Positions 8,467 to 17,199 of a DNA stretch of 64,000 bases are shown here, piece by piece. Location: positions 1-64,000 of the forward strand of contig CAXBBL010000007.1 in assembly GCA_963974215.1 (NCBI GenBank). The letters are read 5' to 3'. A program made the position numbers and the translations under genes. How positions within the stretch are numbered: position 1 is the first letter of the stretch; every line of letters begins with the position of its first letter. The stretch comes from Croceimicrobium sp963974215 (GTDB lineage: Bacteria; Bacteroidota; Bacteroidia; Flavobacteriales; Schleiferiaceae). The notes beneath the pieces are model-generated. The model searched no databases. It worked only from the letters and a program-made list of their open reading frames with translations, and was not told the origin of the DNA.

Positions 8467-9814
8467 AACCGCTGGCCTTGCGCTATTTATTATTGCTTTG
8501 TTTGGTCCTGCGCTTTCCGCCCAAGGAGTGTTGATTGATGGTGTTTTAGCCGTGGTGGGAAAAAACATTGTTTTAAAAAGCGACTTGAACCAGGCCATGG
8601 AGGCGCAGAAAAAGCAAAACCCACAAATTGACATTGACCAGTGTGATGTTTTTGAGGAACTGCTCTTAGAAAAGCTATTGCTACACCAAGCTGATTTAGA
8701 TAGTGTTGAAGTTTCGGAAGAAGAGGTTCAAGCCAATATCGATCGAAGAATCGAAGTGTTTATCCAGCAAATCGGCAGCAGCCAAAGACTAGAGCAATAT
8801 TATGGCAAATCTATCCTTGAGATAAAAGAGGAAATGAGCGATCTTATTCGCAATCAGATGACGGCTCAACGTATGCTGCAAACCATTAATGGTGATATTG
8901 AAATTACTCCTTCGGAAGTGCGTTTGTTTTACAATGATATTCCCAAAGACAGTTTACCTCTTATTAATGCAGAAGTAAAATATGCGGAAATTGTTAAGTT
9001 CCCCAATGTAAGCGAGGAGGCCAAATTAGAGGCTATTGAGCAGTTAAAAAATATTAAAGATCGCATTCTAAATGGTTCTTCTTTCAGTACCATGGCGGTA
9101 CTTTATTCCGACGATGAAGGAAGCTCAAAAAATGGCGGGGAGTACAAAGGTATTAAGCGGGGACAGTTTGTTAAGGAGTTTGAAGCCATTGCTTTTAATT
9201 TGGCTTTAAATGAAATTAGCGATCCTTTTAAAACGGAATACGGCTATCATATCGTACAGTTGCAGGCCAAGCGTGGACAAGAATTAGACTTGCGTCACAT
9301 CTTAATAAAACCAAAAATCTCGGCAGAGAATTTAGAAACCGCTAAACGAATTATGGATAGTGTCCGCACTTTAATCACGTCGGGTGATATGAGTTTTGAA
9401 GAGGCAGCCAAGCAATTTTCAGACGATGAAGATTCGAAATTAAATGGTGGATTGGCGGTTAATCCGCAGACAGGTGAGTCGCTTTGGGAAACGGGCCAAT
9501 TGGATAAAACTATTTTTTACGCTTTAGAAAACATTGAAGAAGGAACGATGAGTCCTGCTACTTTCTTCCGCACGCGCGACGAAAAGGAAGGTTATAAATT
9601 AATCAAGCTAATTGATCGCACCGCAGCTCATACTGCCGACCTTGGCGCCGACTACCAGAGAATTCAGCAAGTGGCTAAGGCACAAAAACAACAAGAGGCA
9701 CTGGAAGATTGGGTCAATGATAAAATTGGTGATACCTATGTACGGGTTAATAATGAATATTTGTCCTGTACTTTTAAAAGAAAATGGTTAAACGCTTCTC
9801 AGTATGCAGAATAA
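8426..9814 (+). CDS. SurA-like periplasmic chaperone/peptidyl-prolyl isomerase
   Basis: The protein has 462 residues with a signal peptide (hydrophobic GLALFIIALFGPALSAQG). A SurA N-terminal domain follows (IDGVLAVVGKNIVLKSDLNQAM ... LLEKLLLHQADLDSV). Two parvulin domains come next: KYAEIVKFPNVSE ... NGGEYKGIKRGQFVKEFEAIAF ... YGYHIVQL, and LRHILIKPKIS ... NGGLAVNPQTGES. It should escort outer-membrane proteins to the BAM machinery. The annotated ATG at 8426 overlaps the upstream gene by 41 bp. A TTG at 8450 is an equally plausible start and gives a more compact signal peptide. Its stop overlaps the next gene by 11 bp. Confidence 0.87.
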   Translation: MMLLKRRNLKRIPRTAGLALFIIALFGPALSAQGVLIDGVLAVVGKNIVLKSDLNQAMEAQKKQNPQIDIDQCDVFEELLLEKLLLHQADLDSVEVSEEEVQANIDRRIEVFIQQIGSSQRLEQYYGKSILEIKEEMSDLIRNQMTAQRMLQTINGDIEITPSEVRLFYNDIPKDSLPLINAEVKYAEIVKFPNVSEEAKLEAIEQLKNIKDRILNGSSFSTMAVLYSDDEGSSKNGGEYKGIKRGQFVKEFEAIAFNLALNEISDPFKTEYGYHIVQLQAKRGQELDLRHILIKPKISAENLETAKRIMDSVRTLITSGDMSFEEAAKQFSDDEDSKLNGGLAVNPQTGESLWETGQLDKTIFYALENIEEGTMSPATFFRTRDEKEGYKLIKLIDRTAAHTADLGADYQRIQQVAKAQKQQEALEDWVNDKIGDTYVRVNNEYLSCTFKRKWLNASQYAE

Positions 9815-10769
9815 TACAAATGATGTAGACGCAGTTAAACAGTTGGGTGATAAATACCAGCAATTAAAAGCGGAAATTGGGAAGGTAATAATTGGGCAAG
9901 ATGATGTGATTCATCTTTTGTTAATGTCCATCTTCTGCAAAGGCCACTCTTTACTAGTAGGAGTGCCCGGCTTGGCAAAAACTCTTTTGGTGAATACCGT
10001 ATCTGAAGCCTTAGGTTTAAGCTTCCGCAGAATTCAATTTACCCCAGACTTAATGCCTTCGGATATCGTAGGCTCGGAAATATTGGATGAAAACCGTCAG
10101 TTTAAATTTGTGAAAGGTCCCTTATTTGCCAATATCATTTTGGCGGATGAGATTAACCGTACGCCTCCTAAAACTCAATCGGCTTTACTGGAAGCGATGC
10201 AAGAAAGATCGGTTACGGCTGCGGGTCACACTTATGCCATGGCCCAGCCATTCTTTGTGTTGGCTACCCAAAACCCGATAGAGCAAGAGGGAACCTATCC
10301 TTTGCCAGAGGCGCAGTTAGACCGTTTCATGTTTAATATTGAAGTGGGCTATCCCAGTTTTGAAGAGGAAGTAAGCATTGTTAAAAACACGACTGCGGGC
10401 GTTAATGCGGTGGTTAATGAAGTGTTAAGCGGTGAGGAAATCATCTTCTTTCAAAATTTAGTTCGTAAAATTCCTGTACCCGATAATGTATACGAATTTG
10501 CCATTAAGTTGGTGCAGGCCAGCAGGCCTAATACACCCAATGCTGCCGCAATTACTCAAAAGTACATTTCTTGGGGAGCAGGACCCCGTGCTTCACAAAA
10601 TCTAATTCTGGGAGCAAAGGCACATGCCGCTTTAAAAGGAAAGTTTAGTCCCGATAAGGAAGATGTGCTCGCCGTAGCTAAGCCAATATTACGTCACCGC
10701 TTGGTGAAAAATTACAAGGCAGAAGCAGAAGGGATAAGTATTGAGGAAATCATTGATAGCTTGTTTTAA
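9804..10769 (+). CDS. MoxR-family AAA+ ATPase
   Basis: This is a 321-residue cytoplasmic AAA+ ATPase of the MoxR class, which acts as a chaperone for assembly of multi-protein or metal-containing complexes, often with VWA-domain partners. Walker A is GVPGLAKT (residues 53-60), Walker B is IILADEINR, and sensor 1 is VLATQNPIEQEGTYPLPEAQLDRF. The C-terminal lid ends in ILRHRLVKNYKAEAEG. The ATG lies inside the end of the surA-like gene, so it is part of that operon. No DUF58 or VWA partner gene follows here: pyrG is next after 68 bp. The partner, if any, is encoded elsewhere. Confidence 0.92.
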   Translation: MQNNTNDVDAVKQLGDKYQQLKAEIGKVIIGQDDVIHLLLMSIFCKGHSLLVGVPGLAKTLLVNTVSEALGLSFRRIQFTPDLMPSDIVGSEILDENRQFKFVKGPLFANIILADEINRTPPKTQSALLEAMQERSVTAAGHTYAMAQPFFVLATQNPIEQEGTYPLPEAQLDRFMFNIEVGYPSFEEEVSIVKNTTAGVNAVVNEVLSGEEIIFFQNLVRKIPVPDNVYEFAIKLVQASRPNTPNAAAITQKYISWGAGPRASQNLILGAKAHAALKGKFSPDKEDVLAVAKPILRHRLVKNYKAEAEGISIEEIIDSLF

Positions 10770-10798
10770 TTTCTCCCGCTTAAACCCTCATTAATTAC

Positions 10799-10806
10799 TA
10801 GCTTTG
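10799..10806 (+). promoter_or_regulatory. Candidate -7 promoter box (TAGCTTTG) for pyrG-yidC
   Basis: TAGCTTTG fits TAnnTTTG and ends 31 nt before the pyrG ATG, in the only gap between the moxR gene and pyrG. No obvious -33 TTG is seen. Confidence 0.45.
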
Positions 10807-10837
10807 CGCCGTCTTTAGCCAATTCAGCTACTATTAT

Positions 10838-12457
10838 ATGCCTTCAACAAAATACATTTTCGTAACCGGTGGGGTTACCTCTTCTTTAGGGAAAGGTATC
10901 ATCTCCGCCTCGCTAGCTACATTGCTACAATCGCGCGGTTATAGCGTGACCATCCAAAAGCTAGACCCCTATATCAATATTGATCCCGGTACCTTAAATC
11001 CTTATGAGCACGGGGAGTGTTTTGTAACTGATGATGGGGCTGAAACCGATCTCGATTTAGGACATTACGAACGATTCTTAAACCGACCTACTTCACAAGC
11101 CAATAATGTTACTACCGGTAGAGTTTATCAAACGGTAATTAACAAAGAGCGCAGAGGCGATTATTTAGGAAAAACCGTGCAGGTAATTCCGCATATCACC
11201 GACGAAATTAAACGCCGTATTCAACTTTTGGGAAATACCGGAGAGTTTGAAATTATTATTACAGAAATAGGAGGGACAGTAGGTGATATCGAAGCCCTTC
11301 CTTATATCGAAGCGGTGCGTCAGCTTCGTTGGGAATTGGGAGAAGATAGCCTAGTGGTGCATCTTACTTTGGTACCCTATCTGGCCGCGACCGGTGAGTT
11401 AAAAACAAAACCAACCCAGCATTCGGTGCAGAAATTGCAAGAATCTGGTATACAGCCTGATATTTTGGTTTGTAGAACGGAGCATGATTTAGGCGAGGAC
11501 ATTCGTCGCAAATTAGCCCAGTTTTGCAATGTAAAGAAGGAAGCCGTAGTACAAAGCATCGATGCGGAAACCATTTATGCGGTGCCCATTTTAATGCGCA
11601 ATCAGCATTTAGATGAAGTGGTTTTAAAACGCCTAAATCTGCCAATCGACGACAATCTTGATTTGGTAAATTGGAAGGACTTTCTTTACAAATTGCGCTA
11701 TCCGAAAATGGAAGTGGAGATTGGTTTGATTGGTAAATATGTAGAATTACACGATAGTTATAAATCGATTGTAGAGTCCTTTATTCATGCGGGCGCTAGC
11801 AACGAGTGTCGCGTTAAAATCCGCTGGATCCATTCTGAAAATCTTTCCTTAGATAATATTGCTAAAACCTTAGATGGTTTAGATGGAATTCTGGTCGCAC
11901 CAGGATTTGGTGAACGAGGCTTTGATGGTAAAATTGAAGCGATACGTCATGCGCGTGAATCGAAAATTCCTTTCTTGGGCATCTGTTTAGGTATGCAGGC
12001 GGCGGTGATTGAATTCGGTAGAAATGTTTTAGGTTGGGAAGATGCCAATAGTACTGAAATGAATCCTGATACTGCCTATCCCGTAATTGACATAATGGAA
12101 GAGCAGAAGAAAGTGACCGAAAAAGGCGGAACCATGCGCTTGGGTGCTTGTGCGTGCGACCTAAAAGAAGATTCGAAAGCTTTTGCGGTGTACCGCAGAA
12201 AAGGTATTAGCGAAAGACACCGTCACCGCTTTGAATTTAATAATAAGTATCTCGCTGAATTTGAGGCGAAAGGTATGATTGCGACCGGTATAAACCCCGA
12301 TATGTCTTTAGTAGAAATTGTTGAAGTAGCTGACCATCCATGGTTTATGGGCGTACAATTCCACCCCGAATATAAAAGTACGGTAGCCAATCCGCATCCA
12401 CTTTTTGTAAAATTTGTTGAAGCTGCCATTAAGTACAGCGAAAGTTTAAAAGCATAA
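10838..12457 (+). CDS. pyrG: CTP synthase
   Basis: The enzyme converts UTP to CTP using ATP and glutamine. It has 539 residues, full length. The N-terminal synthetase domain starts KYIFVTGGVTSSLGKG and contains KLDPYINIDPGTLNPYEHGE and the Mg/UTP-site EIGGTVGDIE. The C-terminal class I glutamine amidotransferase domain has the nucleophile elbow FLGICLGMQ (Cys383), with the His/Glu pair in GVQFHPEYKS. yidC follows 1 bp after the stop, so the two are almost certainly co-transcribed. Confidence 0.98.
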   Translation: MPSTKYIFVTGGVTSSLGKGIISASLATLLQSRGYSVTIQKLDPYINIDPGTLNPYEHGECFVTDDGAETDLDLGHYERFLNRPTSQANNVTTGRVYQTVINKERRGDYLGKTVQVIPHITDEIKRRIQLLGNTGEFEIIITEIGGTVGDIEALPYIEAVRQLRWELGEDSLVVHLTLVPYLAATGELKTKPTQHSVQKLQESGIQPDILVCRTEHDLGEDIRRKLAQFCNVKKEAVVQSIDAETIYAVPILMRNQHLDEVVLKRLNLPIDDNLDLVNWKDFLYKLRYPKMEVEIGLIGKYVELHDSYKSIVESFIHAGASNECRVKIRWIHSENLSLDNIAKTLDGLDGILVAPGFGERGFDGKIEAIRHARESKIPFLGICLGMQAAVIEFGRNVLGWEDANSTEMNPDTAYPVIDIMEEQKKVTEKGGTMRLGACACDLKEDSKAFAVYRRKGISERHRHRFEFNNKYLAEFEAKGMIATGINPDMSLVEIVEVADHPWFMGVQFHPEYKSTVANPHPLFVKFVEAAIKYSESLKA

Positions 12458-12458
12458 G

Positions 12459-14315
12459 ATGAAATCAAAGTTTGATATAAATACCGTTTTAGGTTTTCTG
12501 CTAATAGGAGCGATCTTTCTCTATTTCGGTTATTTTTCGCCTAGCAAGCCTGTTGCGGCAGATGCGGTAGCTGTAGCTAATGATAGCACTACCACCGAAA
12601 TTGTAGCAGAAGAAGGTGTTAGTAAAGTTCCAGTAGAGACCAGCCCATTAGCGGCTTTGGCTCAAGATAGTGTAGCGCTAAACACCGACACCTTAAAGTA
12701 TTTAAAGTATCAATTAGAATTTGGGCCTTTTGCTCAAGCAATGCTGAAAAATGAAGAGGTTCAAAGCTATAGTTTAGAAAATAATTTACTAAAACTTACT
12801 TTCTCTAATAAGGGTGCACAGTTAATTAAGGCTGAATTAAAGCAGTTTCAGACTTACGATTCTTTGCCTTTAAACTTAATTGATTCCAATTCTAATTTTA
12901 GTCTGCTTTTAAAGGATGAGCGACTGTACAATACAGCCGACTTAAACTTTGAGGTGATCGAGCAGACAGCCAATACATTGAAGTTCGCACTGCAAACCGA
13001 TGCAGGAGCTAGCCTAGTTTACGAATATAGCTTGTTAGCAGATGCCTATATGGTAGATTGGTCGGTAGAAACCAATGGCATGGCCGCTTTAATGAAGCAC
13101 GATCAATCAGAACTCATCTGGGAGCTGCAAGCGAACCGCCACGAAAAAAACCGTGATAATGAGATTACCCGCACGGAAATGCAATATCAATTAGCGGTAG
13201 ATGATGATGTTGATAATTTTAATAGTACCAGCGCCGATGAAGAGTTGGTGGAGGAGGCCTTAAACTGGGTAGCTTACCGTCAGCAGTTTTTCACCACAAT
13301 TTTACAATTAAAAGGTGCGAGTTTTTCTAAAGCAGCTTTGGCTATTCGTCCTTTAGAGGATGAGGCCCACACCAAGTATATGGCCAGTAGCATTAGCTAT
13401 CCTAGTAAAGCCAGTGGTGAATTAGACTTAGAGATGGGGCTATATTTAGGGCCCAATAAATATGAGATTTTAAAAGCCTACGATGCCGGTTTTGAGGAGC
13501 TAATTCCTTTAGGATGGGGTATTTTAGGTTGGATTAACCGCGGTATTGTATTAAATATCTTCAACTGGTTAGAAGCGTATGGCTTAAACTACGGTTTAAT
13601 CATCCTAATTATCGCCTTGATAATTAAGATGATATTATTTCCGCTTACCTACAGTTCTTATCGCTCTATGGCAAAGATGCGGGTATTAAAGCCTGAGATT
13701 GACGCTCTGGCCGAGAAGCACCCTGATGCCATGAAGAAGCAGCAGGCTACGATGGAGTTATACCGTAAGGCGGGTGTTAGTCCCTTGGGTGGTTGTTTAC
13801 CAATGTTATTGCAATTTCCAATTTTAATTGCGCTCTTTCAGTTTTTCCCCGCTTCGATTGAGTTAAGACAACAGTCCTTTTTATGGGCGACTGACCTTTC
13901 TACCTACGATTCCATTTACGACTTGCCTTTTACTATTCCTTTTTACGGGGACCACATTAGTTTATTTACACTATTAATGACGGTTTCTACTCTTATTTAT
14001 ACGTATATGAATCAGCAGTTAACGGGATCAGCGCAAACGCAGCAGTTTCCACAGATGAAGTATATCATCTATTTAATGCCGATTATGTTCTTAGGGGTAT
14101 TTAACAATTACGCCTCCGGATTAAGTTATTACTACTTCGTGGCCAACGTAATTACTTTCAGTCAGCAGTTTGCCATTCGTTCCTTTATTGATGAGGATAA
14201 GATTAAAGCAAAAATTGCAGAACGTAAGGAAAAGCCACAGAAAGAAAACCGCTTAATGCGCAGAATGCGTGAGGTTCAAGAGCAGCAAAACCGTCAGCAA
14301 AGACGCACCAAATAG
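12459..14315 (+). CDS. yidC: Membrane protein insertase YidC
   Basis: This inner-membrane insertase works with Sec or alone to integrate and fold membrane proteins. It has 618 residues, the long Gram-negative form. An N-terminal transmembrane anchor (GFLLIGAIFLYFGYF) is followed by the large periplasmic beta-domain (about residues 90-350). The conserved five-helix core begins WLEAYGLNYGLIILIIALIIKMILFPLTYSSYRSMAKM, and further helices carry GGCLPMLLQFPILIALFQFF and YYYFVANVITFSQQFAIR. The hydrophilic tail is strongly basic (MRRMREVQEQQNRQQRRTK), consistent with ribosome contact. The DUF6438 lipoprotein gene begins 1 bp after the stop. Confidence 0.97.
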   Translation: MKSKFDINTVLGFLLIGAIFLYFGYFSPSKPVAADAVAVANDSTTTEIVAEEGVSKVPVETSPLAALAQDSVALNTDTLKYLKYQLEFGPFAQAMLKNEEVQSYSLENNLLKLTFSNKGAQLIKAELKQFQTYDSLPLNLIDSNSNFSLLLKDERLYNTADLNFEVIEQTANTLKFALQTDAGASLVYEYSLLADAYMVDWSVETNGMAALMKHDQSELIWELQANRHEKNRDNEITRTEMQYQLAVDDDVDNFNSTSADEELVEEALNWVAYRQQFFTTILQLKGASFSKAALAIRPLEDEAHTKYMASSISYPSKASGELDLEMGLYLGPNKYEILKAYDAGFEELIPLGWGILGWINRGIVLNIFNWLEAYGLNYGLIILIIALIIKMILFPLTYSSYRSMAKMRVLKPEIDALAEKHPDAMKKQQATMELYRKAGVSPLGGCLPMLLQFPILIALFQFFPASIELRQQSFLWATDLSTYDSIYDLPFTIPFYGDHISLFTLLMTVSTLIYTYMNQQLTGSAQTQQFPQMKYIIYLMPIMFLGVFNNYASGLSYYYFVANVITFSQQFAIRSFIDEDKIKAKIAERKEKPQKENRLMRRMREVQEQQNRQQRRTK

Positions 14316-14316
14316 C

Positions 14317-14796
14317 ATGAAGTTAAAGTTCAACCTTTTAGTTTTAGCAGCCCTTAGTTTAAGTTTCACGGCTTGTAAATACAATGCCGCGAAGATTTTA
14401 GCGAGACCAAATGCCAATTATATCTTAGAGGTTGAAAGTGGAGCATGTTATGGAACTTGTCCGATTTACACTTTTAAGCTTAATGAAAATCGCAAATTAG
14501 ATTTTAAGGGCGGTAGGCATTGTGCTTTTGAAGGAGACACTTCAATTGCGATTAGCGCCGAGGATTATCAAAAACTAAAGGAGACTTTAATTAACAAGGG
14601 CTTTTTTGGAATGGACTCGGTATATGATTACGAGGAGATGATGGATGTTCCAAATTATATCATCAGCGTAAGCGATCCTAAAGACAAGTTTAAAACCCAA
14701 AGGGTAAGAGGCCGAGTGGAATATCCCGATGAATTTGGCGATTTAAAAACGGATATTACGGACTTGTTGGTAAAGTATGGGATGCTTGGTGGGTAG
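14317..14796 (+). CDS. DUF6438-type lipoprotein
   Basis: The protein has 159 residues from the ATG at 14317, chosen because it directly precedes a lipoprotein signal with lipobox FTAC (Cys20). A longer frame begins inside yidC and is not needed. The mature part contains YILEVESGACYGTCPIYTFKL, the GxCxGTCPxYT signature of DUF6438 proteins, which are widespread in Bacteroidota and have no known function. The two close Cys residues could form a disulfide in the periplasm. It sits 1 bp after yidC at the end of the pyrG-yidC transcription unit. Confidence 0.8.
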   Translation: MKLKFNLLVLAALSLSFTACKYNAAKILARPNANYILEVESGACYGTCPIYTFKLNENRKLDFKGGRHCAFEGDTSIAISAEDYQKLKETLINKGFFGMDSVYDYEEMMDVPNYIISVSDPKDKFKTQRVRGRVEYPDEFGDLKTDITDLLVKYGMLGG

Positions 14797-14861
14797 AGTT
14801 TAGATTAGAGTATTGAGTTGATGATGCAATAATAGATGCTCATAGCTTCGAAGGGGAATAA

Positions 14862-14900
14862 ATATACAGCAAGAGTTAGAGCAGGAGTAATGAGGGTTTT
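14862..14900 (+). repeat. Left copy of a ~40-bp direct repeat flanking the AraC/SDR region
   Basis: The unit starts ATATACAGCAAGAG and continues with a GAGCA(G/A)GAGTAA segment and a T-rich end. The same unit lies in the same orientation at 19741-19780, about 4.9 kb away, with only a few differences. The pair encloses the lipoprotein, the AraC regulator and the two dehydrogenases. Confidence 0.55.
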
Positions 14901-15136
14901 AGGCCAGCATGCCGATCTCTCGATAGCATTCTAGATAAAACGTAAACCCAAGCGCCGTAGTCGGGGCATCTCGATTTAAAGATATTCGATTTTAGACCGC
15001 TTTGTTTTGAGTATTAAGATTAGCCTTAAGTGAAGTTGGGATCTGCGGTTTTTGAAACACAGATGAGACTGATTGGAACGGATGGTCATAGGTTGGTTTT
15101 CAAAAGGGTGTATCTTTCACGCTTTTTTTCGGAATA

Positions 15137-15222
15137 AGATGCTGAAACAAGTCCTGCACGACGTTAAAGCTTATCGAATACGTTATTTATGATCGCTACC
15201 CTGCACTGGTTTCAGGGTATCT
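15137..15222. repeat. Inverted pair of CTGAAACAAG/TTTCAGGGT intergenic repeats
   Basis: TAAGATGCTGAAACAAGTCC at about 15136-15155 is an imperfect inverted copy of the segment ending GGTTTCAGGGTATCTTA at 15207-15223. Inside the right arm ACCCTG (15197) and CAGGGT (ending 15217) form a hairpin. The same 21-nt unit recurs at 19495-19515. Repeats of this look are common junk-like elements between Bacteroidota genes. Confidence 0.5.
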
Positions 15223-15394
15223 TATATGTTCTTTGCTTGGTAAAACATATATTTTAGTTGTGCGTATTTCCTCTTAGACTCCCGAAATCCTTAGTCCCAA
15301 GGCTAACGGAAAAGCGGAAAACACAGAGAAATGAGTCGTAAGTTGAAAAACACAAATCGTTGATTACTCATATTGCAACTTTATGTTAGTCAGC

Positions 15395-15934
15395 ATGAAA
15401 TCTAACTTTCTGATCATAATTTGTCTGGTGATTTCTTCTTGCCAACAAGAGGAATCCTTTAAAAGTAATACTGACGCTTGCGAAGAATTGTCAATATATC
15501 CAATGGAAGTGCCCCCGGATTTCAAATTTGTGTTCGAAAAAGTAGGACCACTCGGATATGAATACAAAAGTGACGACAACGATTTCAGCTTGCTAATCAA
15601 CCCTTTTAGCGACCCAGTGAAGGAGAAACACTTCGAAGTTATCTTAGAGCAGAGGGAGATTAAATTATTATGGAAAAAAATAGTCCAAACAGATGTCCTT
15701 AAATATCCACACACTTATCGACCCAAAGGGTTTATAATGTCCCCACAAAGGGCTTATTGTATTCACTTAGCTTTTAATGGAACGCAAAAAACTATTAATT
15801 GGAATGAAAATACTGAAACTTTTAGTTGCACTGACGCCTATAAACTGAACCAATTTGTTGATGTTTTAGATAGTGTGATTATGAGTCATATTGAAATAGA
15901 CAGCCTCCCAAAGATTGAATATAACTGGCTTTAA
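15395..15934 (+). CDS. Hypothetical lipoprotein
   Basis: The protein has 179 residues from the ATG at 15395; a second ATG 12 bp upstream would add four residues. Residues 1-16 form a lipoprotein signal with lipobox ISSC. The mature protein is acidic and polar, with no motif I recognise. It contains LPKIEYNWL at the end and three further Cys residues. It stands alone between repeat-rich gaps, and its plain AT-rich codon use differs from the housekeeping genes upstream, in line with accessory DNA. I cannot assign a function. Confidence 0.6.
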   Translation: MKSNFLIIICLVISSCQQEESFKSNTDACEELSIYPMEVPPDFKFVFEKVGPLGYEYKSDDNDFSLLINPFSDPVKEKHFEVILEQREIKLLWKKIVQTDVLKYPHTYRPKGFIMSPQRAYCIHLAFNGTQKTINWNENTETFSCTDAYKLNQFVDVLDSVIMSHIEIDSLPKIEYNWL

Positions 15935-16147
15935 ATAAGAAAACTACACACAACAAGTCATAAGTATAAAATGGCTATTGATGGTTGCGGCTTCGTCCGT
16001 TCGTTTTTTTGGTAAAAGAAATATTTTCGATATTTACCAGACAGAGCGATAAGCCGTTCGGTGCTTATGCTCACCTTTGGCTATCATTAAATCCAAAACG
16101 TGCTAATCATTCGGTTATTAGTGTTAGTGATCCATATAAAGTCAGCA

Positions 16148-16155
16148 TAGTTTTG
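16148..16155 (+). promoter_or_regulatory. Candidate -7 promoter box (TAGTTTTG) for the araC-type gene
   Basis: TAGTTTTG fits TAnnTTTG and ends 12 nt before the ATG at 16168, implying a very short leader. A -33 element is not evident. Confidence 0.4.
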
Positions 16156-16167
16156 CATTAAAACAAA

Positions 16168-17076
16168 ATGAGCGAACAGCTAATACATTCAAAATCAATC
16201 ACAGAAATTCGTGCAGTGTTTGGCTTGGATAAGCCCACACATCCATTAATTACTATACTTGACACAGAAAACCTCGCTTATGGTGAAGAAACTGTTGGTA
16301 AACGATTTTCATCTAATTTATACTGTATTGCTCTGAAGGACTCTAATTGTGGAATAGATTATGGTCGAAATTCTTATGACTTCGATGATGGTGTCTTGAT
16401 TTTCACAGCGCCTAGGCAAGTGATAACTGTTAAGAAACCGCAAGCTTTAAAAGAAGTGAAGGGTTGGATGCTCTATTTTCATCCTGACCTCATTAGAAAT
16501 ACGACACTTGGTTCAAAGATTGACTCATATAATTTCTTCAACTATGAAGTAAATGAAGCACTGCATCTTTCCGACAATGAACAAAACACGCCAAATCAGA
16601 TTGTTCAACTTATTCAAGATGAAATCAAGGAGCGAATTGACAATCACAGTCAGCAAGTCTTGGTTTCTAATATAGAACTGTTACTCAATTACAGTAAACG
16701 TTTTTATGAAAGACAATTCAATACTCGCTCTGCCAGTCACATTGACATAGTTTCCAAAGTGGAATTGTTGCTCAAGGACTATTATAAAGAAAATCAACTC
16801 TTAGAAAATGGACAGCCGACCATTCAATATTTGGCAAGCAATTGTCATTTATCTACAAGCTATTTGAGTGATCTTCTGACCAAAGAAACAGGGCGTTCTG
16901 CCAAAGACCACATAAATGACTTTTTGGTAGATAAAGCACAGCACTTGCTTCTTAGTTCTACAGATTCCATTAGCGGAATAGCTTACACGCTCGGCTTCAA
17001 TTATCCCCATTATTTTGGTAGGTTATTTAAACAAAAAACGGGTAAAACACCCCAAGAATATAGACAACTAAATTAG
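16168..17076 (+). CDS. AraC/XylS-family transcriptional regulator
   Basis: The protein has 302 residues. The N-terminal ~170 residues look like a cupin-type sensing domain (NLYCIALKDSNCGIDYG ... DDGVLIFTAPRQVITV ... GWMLYFHPDLIRNT). The C-terminal ~100 residues hold two helix-turn-helix motifs: IQYLASNCHLSTSYLSDLLT, and DSISGIAYTLGFNYPHYFGR followed by LFKQKTGKTPQEYR, the AraC signature. It is followed by its own terminator and then by two short-chain dehydrogenase genes on the same strand, which it plausibly controls. AraC regulators paired with SDRs of this type are common mobile accessory sets in Bacteroidota; that link is inferred from position. Confidence 0.93.
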   Translation: MSEQLIHSKSITEIRAVFGLDKPTHPLITILDTENLAYGEETVGKRFSSNLYCIALKDSNCGIDYGRNSYDFDDGVLIFTAPRQVITVKKPQALKEVKGWMLYFHPDLIRNTTLGSKIDSYNFFNYEVNEALHLSDNEQNTPNQIVQLIQDEIKERIDNHSQQVLVSNIELLLNYSKRFYERQFNTRSASHIDIVSKVELLLKDYYKENQLLENGQPTIQYLASNCHLSTSYLSDLLTKETGRSAKDHINDFLVDKAQHLLLSSTDSISGIAYTLGFNYPHYFGRLFKQKTGKTPQEYRQLN

Positions 17077-17079
17077 AGG

Positions 17080-17109
17080 AAAGGAGGCAAAATGGCTTCC
17101 TTTTTATTT
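17080..17109 (+). terminator. Rho-independent terminator after the araC-type gene
   Basis: AAAGGAGGC (17080-17088) pairs with GCTTCCTTT (17095-17103, one G-U) around the loop AAAATG and is followed by a T-rich run. It separates the regulator from the dehydrogenase genes, which therefore need their own promoter in the following 90 bp. Confidence 0.7.
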
Positions 17110-17199
17110 ATCTGCGATTTGTGTTTAACCTTCCCGATTTCATGTTAATACGCTCATTGTCCTAATCTGATATTTGTTTCAACAAAAAAAAATAAAAAG

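Larger units (their letters stand above)
14797..15394. other. 598-bp gene-free stretch made of degenerate repeats
   Basis: No coding potential is seen. The stretch contains an ATATACAGCAAGAG repeat (14862-14900) that recurs at 19741, and an inverted pair of degenerate CTGAAACAAG-type repeats (15137-15222) that recurs near 19.45 kb. The rest is unrecognised. Confidence 0.6.

Noticed and set aside
15364..15714. 116-residue minus-strand frame
   Set aside because: Antisense to the lipoprotein gene at 15395, with no signal or motif of its own.
15935..16167. Possible integron-like attC site after the lone lipoprotein gene
   Set aside because: GGCTAT motifs near 15973 and 16079 are in direct rather than inverted orientation, and no core-site pair or integrase is present.
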